40,654 bases of DNA, from assembly GCA_946534895.1 (NCBI GenBank), contig CAMNDE010000027.1:1-40654 (forward strand), given 5' to 3'. A program made the position numbers and the translations under genes. Source of the DNA: UBA2943 sp946534895. GTDB lineage: Bacteria > Bacillota > Clostridia > Christensenellales > Aristaeellaceae. Positions within the stretch are counted from its first letter, which is position 1, and each line of letters begins with the position of its first letter. Below the pieces are notes generated by a model, which made no database searches, was not told the origin of the DNA, and saw only the letters and a list, made by a program, of their open reading frames with translations. Below are positions 1-8,070 of this stretch, one piece after another.

Positions 1-77
1 TTCCTGATAAAAGTATAGCACACCTTTTTCTCTGCCGCAAGCAAGCATGCTTCTCGCCTTCCTGCGGGCCTCCGCTC

Positions 78-107
78 CACGCCGGCGGCTTACCGGCTGT
101 GTTTTTT
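78..107 (+). terminator. Probable intrinsic terminator of a gene left of the window
   Basis: A GC-rich hairpin (GCCGG at 81-85 with CCGGC at 93-97, extended by CAC/GTG around one bulged T) is followed by six T residues at 102-107. The T-tract lies on the plus strand, so it would end a plus-strand transcript entering from the left. It may only incidentally serve the minus-strand operon that ends at 124. Confidence 0.5.
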
Positions 108-123
108 CAGAGACATACCGCTT

Positions 124-1575
124 TTATTTCCTGCTCCTTGGAATCAGGACAATCAGCGCGGCAGCCAGCACAGCCAGCGGAAGCGCTGCCACCATCACCT
201 TGCCCAGTGCCTGGCCTTCCACGCTCATCTGGGGACGTACAGCGGTTTTGGCCATAATGTTCAGATCCCTGTTCTTTTCCCCCAGCAGATACTCCACACA
301 GCGCAGGGTGTACTCCTGACTGTCAGTCATCGCGTACAGTTCACCGGATGTAAATACCGTGGAGCAGCCGATCACGACTGCCCTGCTGACTTCCCCGCTT
401 TCCGTCAGCCGCTCCGCATCCAGCCCCAGGGCAAACGGGCCCATGGCGTCTCCTTCCTGCTGGTCCAGCACGGACAGGTCGCCCTGCAGGCTCCGCAGCC
501 AGGCCCGGGAACCGGACATGAGATGCACCCGCACGCTCAGATCATTGTCCGTCTCCCCCGGAATCTCAAACGCGCGGGTTCCGGCCATCAGAAGCGTTGT
601 CGCCCGCTCTTCCAGAAGATTCTCCGTAACGGGCGTCGACTGCATGGACGGAATCAGAAGCAGCTGACGGTCATCATAATAGGTCTGCGGTTCTTCATCC
701 GAAGCAATCACGATCCCGTCTCTCGGAACCATTCCATAGTACCGCAGAAGCGTCCGGTAATTGGGCATATTCTCTACCGGATCGGAATAGTCGCACGTGA
801 AAAGAATGCTTCCGCCCGAGTGTGCAAAGTCCGTGATCATCTCCATCTCACTGTCCAGGAAATCACGCACCGGTGAAAGGATTACAAGAAGATCCTCTGG
901 TTTCAGGTCTGCTTCGCGTGAATTGAGGGTGAAATAATGCACATCGTACTGATTGGATACCAGAAGATCCGCCAGCATGGCCGTGCCTTCCTCGTCCAGT
1001 TCCCCCTGCCCCTGCAGGATCATGATTCTCGGAATCGTATCCCGTGTGACATATTCAATGGCGGAGGTCAGACTGCTCTCATAGGTTAGCCCCGTCATTT
1101 CAAACGTCCCTGTCTCTTCCTTGTATCCCAGGGACAGAAAATCACCCCAGTCCAGGATCCGGAACCGCTGCGTTTCCTCACAGGCCACAATCAGGCAGTC
1201 CGAAGACACCACCTCCGAGGAAGTACTGCCGCGGTACCGTGTTGCCAGTGACGGATTCAGGGACAGGTCCGCCCGTTCCCAGGTCACCATCGGGGACGCT
1301 GCCGCATACCGGTTGAGAAGCTCCATCAGCGGTCCGTCTTCATTGCCTGCGGAAAAAAGCGCATAGATATGCACGGGCGTCTTCAGCTCTGCGAGCACGG
1401 CTTCCGTAACCTCCGAGTGTGTAGTCACAGCGTTGAAGGAAAAATCCCGCCGCCATCCATGATTCTTTTCCAGGTTGTCCGCAAGCACGCAGACACCGGC
1501 CAGCGCGGAGGTGAGCAGGACCAGGGCAAGGAATGAAGCAATACCCCGGCTGCTGTTCCAGTGAGTCCGTTTCAT
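124..1575 (-). CDS. GldG-like auxiliary protein of an ABC-2 export system
   Basis: This 483-residue protein is probably the extracytoplasmic auxiliary subunit of the ABC exporter encoded just upstream. It has one N-terminal membrane segment (about residues 13-33), a long soluble domain, and a C-terminal membrane segment (about 459-478) ending in an RSRK positive tail. That architecture, and its position after an ATPase and an ABC-2 permease, match the GldG/'ABC-type uncharacterized transport system' family known from gliding-motility and other exporters. The start at 1575 follows the permease stop by two bases and has a GGAGG-type ribosome site. A longer frame opening at 1647 would overlap the permease and lacks such a site. 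It is the last gene of a three-gene operon. The substrate cannot be read from the sequence; gliding itself is not implied in a Clostridia-like organism. Confidence 0.85.
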   Translation of the reverse strand: MKRTHWNSSRGIASFLALVLLTSALAGVCVLADNLEKNHGWRRDFSFNAVTTHSEVTEAVLAELKTPVHIYALFSAGNEDGPLMELLNRYAAASPMVTWERADLSLNPSLATRYRGSTSSEVVSSDCLIVACEETQRFRILDWGDFLSLGYKEETGTFEMTGLTYESSLTSAIEYVTRDTIPRIMILQGQGELDEEGTAMLADLLVSNQYDVHYFTLNSREADLKPEDLLVILSPVRDFLDSEMEMITDFAHSGGSILFTCDYSDPVENMPNYRTLLRYYGMVPRDGIVIASDEEPQTYYDDRQLLLIPSMQSTPVTENLLEERATTLLMAGTRAFEIPGETDNDLSVRVHLMSGSRAWLRSLQGDLSVLDQQEGDAMGPFALGLDAERLTESGEVSRAVVIGCSTVFTSGELYAMTDSQEYTLRCVEYLLGEKNRDLNIMAKTAVRPQMSVEGQALGKVMVAALPLAVLAAALIVLIPRSRK

Positions 1576-1577
1576 GC

Positions 1578-2285
1578 TCACGCCCCCCTCCTGCGCCGCC
1601 GGTCCATCCAGAACACAGTCAGGATCAGAAAGAACAATGCGGTGCACACGTCAAACAGAATACTGGCAAAGGACAGCTGGCCCATCAGGAACGGCTCATT
1701 GCGCATGTACAGGCTGAAAAAGTTCAGAATGCTCCGGATCATCTCCGATGCGTTTGCCGAAACCATATCCACCATCCACAGGATCAGGTTGGCACCGAAA
1801 GCCGCAAGAAATGCCGTTACCTGCGAAGCCGTCAGGCTCGCCATGAACAGATCCAGGGCAATGAATGCCCAGCCCTGCAGCAGAAACCCGATGTATCCTG
1901 TCATGACTTCTCCGGGATACACCGTTCCATACATATGCACGATCAGGACATAGACCAGTGTGAGCAGCACGGAAAGCATCTGGACGGATACAGCCGCCAG
2001 ATACTTGCCCATCACGATGCCCGGCAGGGATACCGGACTGGACAGAAGAAGTTCCTCCGTGTGCTTCTGTCTTTCTTCGCTCATGAGCCGCATGGTCAGT
2101 ACCGGGCAGAGAAGCATCCACAGATAGCTCATCTGCCCAATCAGTGTCAGAAGATCGCCGGACCGTGTCTGCAGGATCTGGGCGTCAAAGAGAATCCCGG
2201 AAAGCAGCAGAAACACGCCCATGAACACGTACCCCACAGGCGTATGGAAATAGCCCTTCCATTCTCTGTGCCAGATGGCTGTCAT
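1578..2285 (-). CDS. ABC-2 type permease (GldF-like)
   Basis: This is a 235-residue integral membrane protein with about six hydrophobic helices. It starts with a short amphipathic N-terminus (WHREWKGYF) typical of ABC-2 permeases of the GldF/NatB kind. A conserved cytoplasmic stretch after helix 2 (MRLMSEERQKHTEELLLSSP, about residues 65-84) is the characteristic coupling segment of this family. The start codon overlaps the stop of the ATPase gene by four bases (ATGA), indicating translational coupling, and its stop lies two bases before the GldG-like gene. It should form the membrane channel for the ATPase at 2282-3232. The family exports varied substrates, so specificity is unknown. Confidence 0.88.
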   Translation of the reverse strand: MTAIWHREWKGYFHTPVGYVFMGVFLLLSGILFDAQILQTRSGDLLTLIGQMSYLWMLLCPVLTMRLMSEERQKHTEELLLSSPVSLPGIVMGKYLAAVSVQMLSVLLTLVYVLIVHMYGTVYPGEVMTGYIGFLLQGWAFIALDLFMASLTASQVTAFLAAFGANLILWMVDMVSANASEMIRSILNFFSLYMRNEPFLMGQLSFASILFDVCTALFFLILTVFWMDRRRRRGA

Positions 2286-3232
2286 TCCTCTGCCCCCCTT
2301 CCGGTCACTCTGAGAAATACATCTTCCAGAGAATTCTTCTCCAGCCTCAGCTGCAGAACCGGTGCGTCCATGGCACTGAGCAGATGGAACAGCTCGATTC
2401 TCGGATCGTCCTTATCCTGAGAAACCGTGCATTCCATGGTCAGTCTTGTCACATTTCCGTCTGTATCCCTGTCCTGCCGTACGCGCCGGATGCAGCCCAG
2501 GGATTTCACGGCAGGCACAATCCGTTCAGGGCTTCCCGCAATCTCCACATAATAGGTCTGTGAGTCCCGGCTCTGTTCCACCATGCTCAGGTCCGCTTCA
2601 TGCACCAGTCTGCCCTGATGCAGAATCATGATCCGGTCACAGACCTGCTGCACTTCCGTAAGCATATGGGACGAGAAGATCACCGTGTGCTTCTTCCCAA
2701 GTTCCCGGATCAGCTGACGGATCTCGGAAACCTGTCTCGGGTCCAGGCCCACGGAGGGCTCATCCAGCACAAGAACCGGCGGGGTTCCGCACAGTGCCTG
2801 GGCAATGCCGGCTCTCTGCCGGTACCCCCTCGACAGATGCCCCAGAAGGCGTCCACGGACGTCCTCAAGTCCCGTGATCTTCAGTATCTCCGCCACATGC
2901 GAAGGAATCTCAGGCCTTTCCACTTCCCTGAGCCTGCAGACAAATTGCAGATACTCTTCCACCTGCATTTCATCATACAGCGGCGGCCGCTCCGGCAGAA
3001 AACCGATGAGCCGCCTGCAGGCCCTGGGCTGATCCATCATATCCATGCCATCCAGCAGTATTTGTCCCGATGTGGGAGGGATACATCCGGTCAGCATGTT
3101 GAGAATCGTGGTTTTTCCCGCGCCATTCACACCAAGAAGGCCGGTTACCCCGCTTTCCGGAATGGAAAAGCTCACATGATCGACCGCTGTCACGCGCCCA
3201 AAGCGCCGGGTCAGGTTCTTCACCTCGATCAA
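2282..3232 (-). CDS. ABC transporter ATP-binding protein (GldA/NatA-like)
   Basis: This is a 316-residue ABC ATPase that should power the permease and auxiliary protein downstream. Walker A is GVNGAGKTT (residues 34-42), the signature is LSRGYRQR (133-140, in place of canonical LSGGQ), and Walker B is VLVLDEPS (153-160). The SSHMLTEVQQVCDR segment supplies the switch histidine. A C-terminal extension of about 100 residues beyond the nucleotide-binding domain is usual for the NatA/CcmA branch paired with ABC-2 permeases. The start is a TTG at 3232 with a GGAGG site eight bases upstream; the ATG further upstream runs into a stop at once. This is the first gene of the operon and is divergent from mnmE. 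Confidence 0.92.
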   Translation of the reverse strand: MIEVKNLTRRFGRVTAVDHVSFSIPESGVTGLLGVNGAGKTTILNMLTGCIPPTSGQILLDGMDMMDQPRACRRLIGFLPERPPLYDEMQVEEYLQFVCRLREVERPEIPSHVAEILKITGLEDVRGRLLGHLSRGYRQRAGIAQALCGTPPVLVLDEPSVGLDPRQVSEIRQLIRELGKKHTVIFSSHMLTEVQQVCDRIMILHQGRLVHEADLSMVEQSRDSQTYYVEIAGSPERIVPAVKSLGCIRRVRQDRDTDGNVTRLTMECTVSQDKDDPRIELFHLLSAMDAPVLQLRLEKNSLEDVFLRVTGRGAEE

Positions 3233-3264
3233 CAGAACATCCTCCCTTTCCTTGTATCAGGAAA

Positions 3265-3270
3265 ATTATA
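3265..3270 (-). promoter_or_regulatory. Candidate -10 element of the GldA-F-G-type operon
   Basis: A perfect minus-strand TATAAT lies about 33 bases upstream of the TTG start at 3232. No good -35 hexamer sits at the right distance (the best is TTCACA at 20 bp), so the promoter call rests on the -10 alone. Confidence 0.4.
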
Positions 3271-3336
3271 CAGGATAGTTGATAAGGAAATGTGAACAGA
3301 GTGAAAACATTTCCGCTCTGCACGCTTTCATGCGGA

Positions 3337-3365
3337 TTGACGCTTCGGCGGCATCTCCGTATACT
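3337..3365 (+). promoter_or_regulatory. Sigma-A-type promoter of mnmE
   Basis: TTGACG at 3337-3342, a 17-bp spacer, and TATACT at 3360-3365. The predicted transcription start near 3372 leaves a leader of about 100 nt before the mnmE ATG. Confidence 0.75.
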
Positions 3366-3385
3366 TTTTCCTGCCGGACAGGCAT

Positions 3386-3435
3386 GAACCGTCAGGCATT
3401 CCTGCAGGAAGCCGATTTGGAGGAGCTGACGGTTC
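3386..3435 (+). promoter_or_regulatory. Stem-loop in the mnmE leader
   Basis: GAACCGTCAG (3386-3395) and CTGACGGTTC (3426-3435) are perfect inverted repeats of 10 bp, and the 30-nt loop contains a second palindrome, TTCCTGCAGGAA (3399-3410). The structure ends 23 bases before the ribosome binding site. There is no T-tract, so it is not an ordinary terminator. Confidence 0.5.
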
Positions 3436-3473
3436 CCTTCAGCACAAGCAGATGCATCGGGAGGAATAAGCCC

Positions 3474-4817
3474 ATGAATGATACCATCGCCGCAATCGCA
3501 ACCGCCCCCGGAGAAGGCGGCATTTCCATTATCCGGCTGTCCGGACCGGACTCGGAAAGGATTCTCCAGGCACTTTTCCATCCTGCCGGAGTCCATTTCC
3601 CTCTGACCAGCCATATGCTGACATACGGCCACATTCTTCACAGCGGAGAGATCATGGATGAATGCATGGCCGTCATCATGCGCGCCCCAAGAAGCTATAC
3701 CCGTGAAGATGTCGCAGAACTGCAGATACACGGCGGTTTTTTTCTCGCCCGGAAAATCCTCGGACTCTGCCTGGAGCTTGGTGCCCGCCTGGCCCAGCCC
3801 GGTGAGTTCACACGCCGGGCTTTTCTCAACGGCCGCATCAGTCTCAGCCAGGCCGAGGCGGTAATGGCGCTCATTTCTGCCCGGGGCGAACAGGCCCGCC
3901 GTGCAGCCGTCCATGATCTTCAGGGCGGGGTTTCTTCATTTATTGCCAGTGTATCTGAATCGCTGTATCAGATTCAGGCCGGCCTGGCCGCTGCCCTGGA
4001 TTATCCGGAGGAAATCTCTGACGAGGAGGCGCTTTCCGATCTGAAGCCGCGCATGCTCCGCCTCGCCGAAGAGCTTGATCAGGCCTGCCGTGAAAAGGAA
4101 GCCCGCCTGGTCCGGGAAGGTCTGCACGTGGCGCTGTGCGGCCGTCCCAATGTGGGAAAAAGCAGTCTGCTGAACGCCCTTCTCGGGGAGGAACGGGCCA
4201 TTGTCACCGATGTTCCCGGAACCACCCGCGACCTGGTGGACGGTACGCTGAACCTTTCCGGCGTACTGGTGCGCATCACCGACACGGCCGGACTGCACGA
4301 CTCCGATGACCCGGTGGAGCGTCTGGGCATTGAGCGGGCCAGAAATACCGTAAAGCAGAGCGACCTGGTCATGCTCGTGCTGGACGGGGGCAGCGAACTC
4401 ACAGACGAAGACCGCTGGCTTATGGAAGAGCTGAAGGATCAGGAAGTGCTTGTCCTCATCAACAAGACCGATCTTCCTGTCAGAACAGAAGCTGCGCAGC
4501 TGCCGGATTTCCTTCATCCGCTCTCTGTCATGGAGGTTTCCGCCATGCAGCCTGAAACACTGCAGCCCCTGCGTTCCTTTCTGCAGGAAAAGGCAACCGT
4601 CACCGATACCCTGGTGCTCTCCCAGCCCCGGCATATGGATGCAGCGCGGCGGGCAGCACGTCATCTGAGAAATGCCGCTGAGGCCATGGATCTTTCCGCC
4701 GATTTTGCCACCCTGGAGACCGATGCCGCCCAGGCCGCGCTTGCGGAAATCACAGGTGATCAGGTGGAGGAAAAACTGCTGGACCATGTCTTCTCCACCT
4801 TCTGTGTGGGAAAATAA
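3474..4817 (+). CDS. mnmE: tRNA modification GTPase MnmE (TrmE)
   Basis: MnmE and its partner MnmG modify the wobble uridine (U34) of certain tRNAs in the cytoplasm (cmnm5U pathway). The 447-residue length fits the family. The N-terminal folate-binding domain begins NDTIAAIATAPGEGGI. The inserted G domain has G1 GRPNVGKSS (about 222-230), a TDVPGTTRD switch, G3 DTAG (about 270) and G4 NKTD (330-333). The C-terminus ends FCVGK with the family's conserved cysteine at 444. The start at 3474 has a GGGAGG site and matches the conserved family start; in-frame ATGs at 3279 and 3384 would add unrelated residues. The gene is monocistronic here. mnmG is often adjacent in other Bacillota but is not in this window. 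Confidence 0.97.
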   Translation: MNDTIAAIATAPGEGGISIIRLSGPDSERILQALFHPAGVHFPLTSHMLTYGHILHSGEIMDECMAVIMRAPRSYTREDVAELQIHGGFFLARKILGLCLELGARLAQPGEFTRRAFLNGRISLSQAEAVMALISARGEQARRAAVHDLQGGVSSFIASVSESLYQIQAGLAAALDYPEEISDEEALSDLKPRMLRLAEELDQACREKEARLVREGLHVALCGRPNVGKSSLLNALLGEERAIVTDVPGTTRDLVDGTLNLSGVLVRITDTAGLHDSDDPVERLGIERARNTVKQSDLVMLVLDGGSELTDEDRWLMEELKDQEVLVLINKTDLPVRTEAAQLPDFLHPLSVMEVSAMQPETLQPLRSFLQEKATVTDTLVLSQPRHMDAARRAARHLRNAAEAMDLSADFATLETDAAQAALAEITGDQVEEKLLDHVFSTFCVGK

Positions 4818-4835
4818 CCAAAAGTCATTCCAAAT

Positions 4836-4871
4836 GCAGGCAGCCGGATCATTTCTGATCCGGCTGCCTGC
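4836..4871. terminator. Bidirectional hairpin between mnmE and the AI-2E family gene
   Basis: A perfect 16-bp stem (4836-4851 with 4856-4871) and TTTC loop lie between two convergent genes. It is followed by GTTTC on the plus strand and ATTTGG on the minus strand. The T-tracts are weak, but the stem is very strong. Confidence 0.75.
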
Positions 4872-4901
4872 GTTTCACTATGTATGTTCTTTCTGTCCGG
4901 C

Positions 4902-6152
4902 TCACTGCTGTACGTGCCTGCCTTCGGTTTCCTGCATGAGCAGATCCGTTGCCGCGGGTTTGGTAAAGTAATCCGATTCAATATAGACTTCGCTTTCCGT
5001 CGGCAGCTTCTGGCGGATCAGCCGCTTGTTGCACCACACGCGCACCAGCATGCACAGTACTGCATAGGCAGGCACAGACACCAGCATGCCGCCTACTCCA
5101 AACAGTCCGCCGCCGACAAGAATGGAAATCAGCACGCCCAGCGATGAAACACCGGTTGTGTTCTTCAGGACCTTGGGACCGATCACATTGCCGTCAAGCT
5201 GCTGAAGCACAAGAATAAAGATACAGAAAATCAGGCATTTGGTCGGGTCCACCACAAGAATCAGAAGCGCAGACGGTATGGCGCCGATAAACGGTCCAAA
5301 ATACGGAATGACATTGGTCACGCCGACCACAATGCTGATCAGCACGCTGTAGGGCATGCCGAAGATCGTCACGCCGATGAAACAGAGCACGCCGATAATC
5401 AGGGAATCCAGCAGCTTGCCGACAAAAAATCCCTTGAACACGCGGTTGGCATACCGCACGCCAATCATGGCCTGGTCGCCTTTTTCCGGTCCGAAAAGCG
5501 TATACAGGCTCTTCTTGCCCACACCGATCAGCCGTTTTTTGGACGCCAGAAGATATACGGATACGATGGCACCCAGAATGAAATGGTACACAGACGCGCC
5601 CATGCTCATCAGTCCGGTGGAGAGTACGGAAACCGCCGTCATCATGTCATTCTTAATGAAATTGTCGACAAGGTTGCCCACATTGTCGATCGCTCTCTGG
5701 GCCTGTACCGCGATGTCAGGATACTTTTCCATCAAAGGCTCAATCAGGCTGCGGATATGCTCCCTGTATACGCCCAGATTGGACACAATCATCATGATGG
5801 AAGAAATCACCTGCGGAACTACAATCCACATCAGGACAACAATAAGGGCGATCATAATGATTTCCGACAGAAGGATGGCCACGCTGTTCTGCAGCCGCTC
5901 TGCCCGGTCACTGATTCTCCCGCGGCTTCGTCTGCATCGGTTCATACCCTTTTTCATGGTCTTCACGAGTGAGTCAAGAATATAGGCTATAAATAGCCCG
6001 ATCGTCACAGGGGCAATGATATTGGCAAGCTTGTTCATCAGATTGCCAAACTCTTTCCATCGAAGCACAAGGAAATAAAACAGGATCAGCGCACCGACAG
6101 AGATAAATGCCGTCAACCCCCAGATCACCTGGACCTTGTATTTCTTGAACAT
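4902..6152 (-). CDS. AI-2E family transporter (membrane protein)
   Basis: This is a 416-residue polytopic membrane protein of the AI-2E/UPF0118 family, whose members include YtvI-like proteins and Na+/H+ antiporters; few have a proven substrate. There are two hydrophobic helices at the N-terminus, a central soluble segment rich in heptad-like residues, and a C-terminal cluster of helices. That cluster contains the family pattern GVTNVIPYFGPFIGAIPSAL followed by LQQLDGNVIGPKVL. Start 6152 is chosen because GGGAGG lies immediately upstream, whereas the longer frame from 6173 has no site. The gene stands alone and converges on mnmE. The name does not establish that it transports autoinducer-2. 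Confidence 0.9.
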   Translation of the reverse strand: MFKKYKVQVIWGLTAFISVGALILFYFLVLRWKEFGNLMNKLANIIAPVTIGLFIAYILDSLVKTMKKGMNRCRRSRGRISDRAERLQNSVAILLSEIIMIALIVVLMWIVVPQVISSIMMIVSNLGVYREHIRSLIEPLMEKYPDIAVQAQRAIDNVGNLVDNFIKNDMMTAVSVLSTGLMSMGASVYHFILGAIVSVYLLASKKRLIGVGKKSLYTLFGPEKGDQAMIGVRYANRVFKGFFVGKLLDSLIIGVLCFIGVTIFGMPYSVLISIVVGVTNVIPYFGPFIGAIPSALLILVVDPTKCLIFCIFILVLQQLDGNVIGPKVLKNTTGVSSLGVLISILVGGGLFGVGGMLVSVPAYAVLCMLVRVWCNKRLIRQKLPTESEVYIESDYFTKPAATDLLMQETEGRHVQQ

Positions 6153-6189
6153 GTCGGTTCCTCCCAAGCACATGCGGATCGAAAAAAAT

Positions 6190-6216
6190 ATAATACATTT
6201 TCCTGTTGTTCGTCAA
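6190..6216 (-). promoter_or_regulatory. Candidate promoter of the AI-2E family gene
   Basis: On the minus strand, TTGACG (6211-6216) and TATTAT (6190-6195) are separated by 15 bp, which is shorter than optimal. It lies about 40 bases upstream of the start at 6152. Confidence 0.5.
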
Positions 6217-6246
6217 CTGTTGCATGCGTCTCCGTCCTGAAAACAC

Positions 6247-6274
6247 TGGACTTTTCCTGCGTCAATGTTACAAT
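6247..6274 (+). promoter_or_regulatory. Candidate promoter of the YitT-TrmH operon
   Basis: TGGACT (6247-6252), a 16-bp spacer, and TACAAT (6269-6274), about 80 bases upstream of the ATG at 6353. The -10 is good and the -35 is weak. Confidence 0.45.
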
Positions 6275-6352
6275 GGAGTTATCCGTGAGGAAATCGGCGC
6301 GTCAGGAAAAGGAGGAGGACATTCCGGAAACCCGGACTGTCCGCACAGAAAA

Positions 6353-7210
6353 ATGAAAACCGCACGTCAGGCTACAACGGACTGGGTCATGATGACTCTT
6401 GGTTCCCTGATCATGGTTGTCGGAATCTATTTCTTTAAATACCCGAATCACTTTTCGACCGGCGGTGTGAGCGGTATTTCGGTAATCTTGGCGCATTATA
6501 TCCCCTCGCTGACCCCCGGCAGCATTGGTCTGTACATCAATATCGGGCTTCTGGTTCTGGGATATGCCTGTCTCGGGCGGAGCTTCGGGATCCGCACCAC
6601 CTATGCCTCTCTGCTGCAGAGCTACGCCATCTACGCTCTGGAACGTCTTGTCCCCATGAGCAGTCCCATGACCGATCAGCCGCTTCTGGAACTGATTTTT
6701 GCCGTGTCACTGCCCGCCCTCGGATCCGCCATTCTTTTCCAGGCAGACGCCAGCAGCGGCGGAACGGATGTACTGGCCATGATCCTGCGCAAGCATTCCT
6801 CACTGGACATCGGCCGTGCCCTGCTTATCTCCGACTGCATCATCACCTTTGCCGCCTGCTTTGCCTTCGGCATGACCACGGGACTGTTCTCCATCCTGGG
6901 TCTTGTGATCAAATCACTGCTCGTGGACATGGTACTGGACAACATCAACACACACAAATGCTTTCACATCATCACCCGGCATCCTGAAGCCATTGAACAC
7001 TTCATTATCCGGGATCTCAGGCGCGGCGCCACCCGTCTGCACGGAGAAGGCATCTATACCCATGAAGGCTGTGAAGTGCTGCTCACCGTGGTCAGCCGCA
7101 AGCAGGCCGTGCTTCTGCGCCGTTATATCCGTTCCATTGATCCCCATTCATTCATTCTCATCACGAACACATGTGAAATCCTCGGTAAGGGCTTCCGTGG
7201 CGTGAACTGA
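6353..7210 (+). CDS. YitT family membrane protein (DUF161/DUF2179)
   Basis: This is a 285-residue protein with about five N-terminal transmembrane helices (starting VMMTLGSLIMVVGIYFF) and a glycine-rich repeat pattern. The signatures FSTGGVSGIS and DASSGGTDVLAMI are characteristic of the YitT family. The C-terminal 80 residues form the soluble DUF2179 domain. Its function is not established; the family is common in Bacillota. The ATG at 6353 lacks a good ribosome site directly upstream, while a strong GGAGGAGG lies 35 bases away at 6311-6318, so the exact start is uncertain. It is followed after 26 bases by an rRNA-methyltransferase-type gene and likely shares its transcript. Confidence 0.9.
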   Translation: MKTARQATTDWVMMTLGSLIMVVGIYFFKYPNHFSTGGVSGISVILAHYIPSLTPGSIGLYINIGLLVLGYACLGRSFGIRTTYASLLQSYAIYALERLVPMSSPMTDQPLLELIFAVSLPALGSAILFQADASSGGTDVLAMILRKHSSLDIGRALLISDCIITFAACFAFGMTTGLFSILGLVIKSLLVDMVLDNINTHKCFHIITRHPEAIEHFIIRDLRRGATRLHGEGIYTHEGCEVLLTVVSRKQAVLLRRYIRSIDPHSFILITNTCEILGKGFRGVN

Positions 7211-7236
7211 CCATCTCTGAGCAGGAGGTATATTGC

Positions 7237-8010
7237 GTGGAAGTGCTCTCAAGCCTGAAAAACCCCAAGGTCATGCTGTGGCGTTCTCTGAAAGACCGGA
7301 AAGTGCGGAATGAAACCGGCTGCTTCCTGGTAGAAGGCAGACGGTCTGTTGAAGAGGCCCTGCGTGCCTCCTTTCCCCTGAAAGCCCTTCTGGTCACAGA
7401 TCCGGATGACCCTTTTGCCCGGAATGTTCAGGATGTCTTTCAGGTACCTGATCATGTCATGGCCCATATATGCGATACAAAAACACCCCAGGGCGTGGCC
7501 GCCGTCATGCAGGCGCGCACGCTTCCGCTTTCCGGCCGCCACCTGGTGGCGCTGGACGGTGTTCAGGACCCGGGAAACGTGGGAACCATCATCCGCACCG
7601 CAGATGCGGCCGGCCTGGACGGCGTACTTTTGTCCGCTGACTGTGCCGATCCCTACAGCCCCAAAGTGCTGCGTTCCACCATGGGCAGCATTTTCCACAT
7701 CCCCTGTCACGTGGTCCCTGACCTGGAAACGCGGCTCAGGAATCTGCTGGACACCGGCTACGCGCTGTTCTCCTCTCAGCTCGACGGCGAGCCCTTCTTC
7801 CAGGCTGTTCCCACACTTCCGAATCCATGGGTACTCATTGTCGGCAATGAGGGCAACGGCATACGGCCCAATATCCGCAGCCTCAGCGACTATCATCTGC
7901 GCCTTCCCATGCGTGGAGCAGCTGAATCACTCAATGCCGCCATCGCGGCAGGCATCATGATGTATGCACTGATGGAAGCCGAGTCTGAATCCCATGAACT
8001 CAATCCATAA
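7237..8010 (+). CDS. TrmH/SpoU family RNA methyltransferase
   Basis: This is a 257-residue SPOUT-class methyltransferase that probably 2'-O-methylates ribose in rRNA or tRNA using S-adenosylmethionine. An N-terminal L30e-like substrate-binding domain (about 1-95) precedes the knotted catalytic domain. Motif 1 is NVGTIIRTADAAG, motif 2 is IVGNEGNGI (from residue 201), and motif 3 is LPMRGAAESLNAAIAAG. The start is a GTG at 7237 with AGGAGG eight bases upstream. Domain layout is closest to the RlmB/TsnR-like branch that clostridia often carry in several copies, so the precise target nucleotide cannot be named. It ends at a strong terminator. Confidence 0.93.
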   Translation: MEVLSSLKNPKVMLWRSLKDRKVRNETGCFLVEGRRSVEEALRASFPLKALLVTDPDDPFARNVQDVFQVPDHVMAHICDTKTPQGVAAVMQARTLPLSGRHLVALDGVQDPGNVGTIIRTADAAGLDGVLLSADCADPYSPKVLRSTMGSIFHIPCHVVPDLETRLRNLLDTGYALFSSQLDGEPFFQAVPTLPNPWVLIVGNEGNGIRPNIRSLSDYHLRLPMRGAAESLNAAIAAGIMMYALMEAESESHELNP

Positions 8011-8016
8011 TCCCGC

Positions 8017-8065
8017 ACGCAAAAAAGCAGGGCTGCCGTGTCACAGCAGCCCTGCTTTTTTGCGT
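8017..8065. terminator. Bidirectional terminator between the TrmH gene and guaB
   Basis: A perfect 20-bp stem (8017-8036 with 8046-8065) closes a 9-nt loop and includes A6/T6 runs in its arms. It can therefore act as an intrinsic terminator on either strand for the convergent genes. Confidence 0.9.
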
Positions 8066-8070
8066 TGTCC

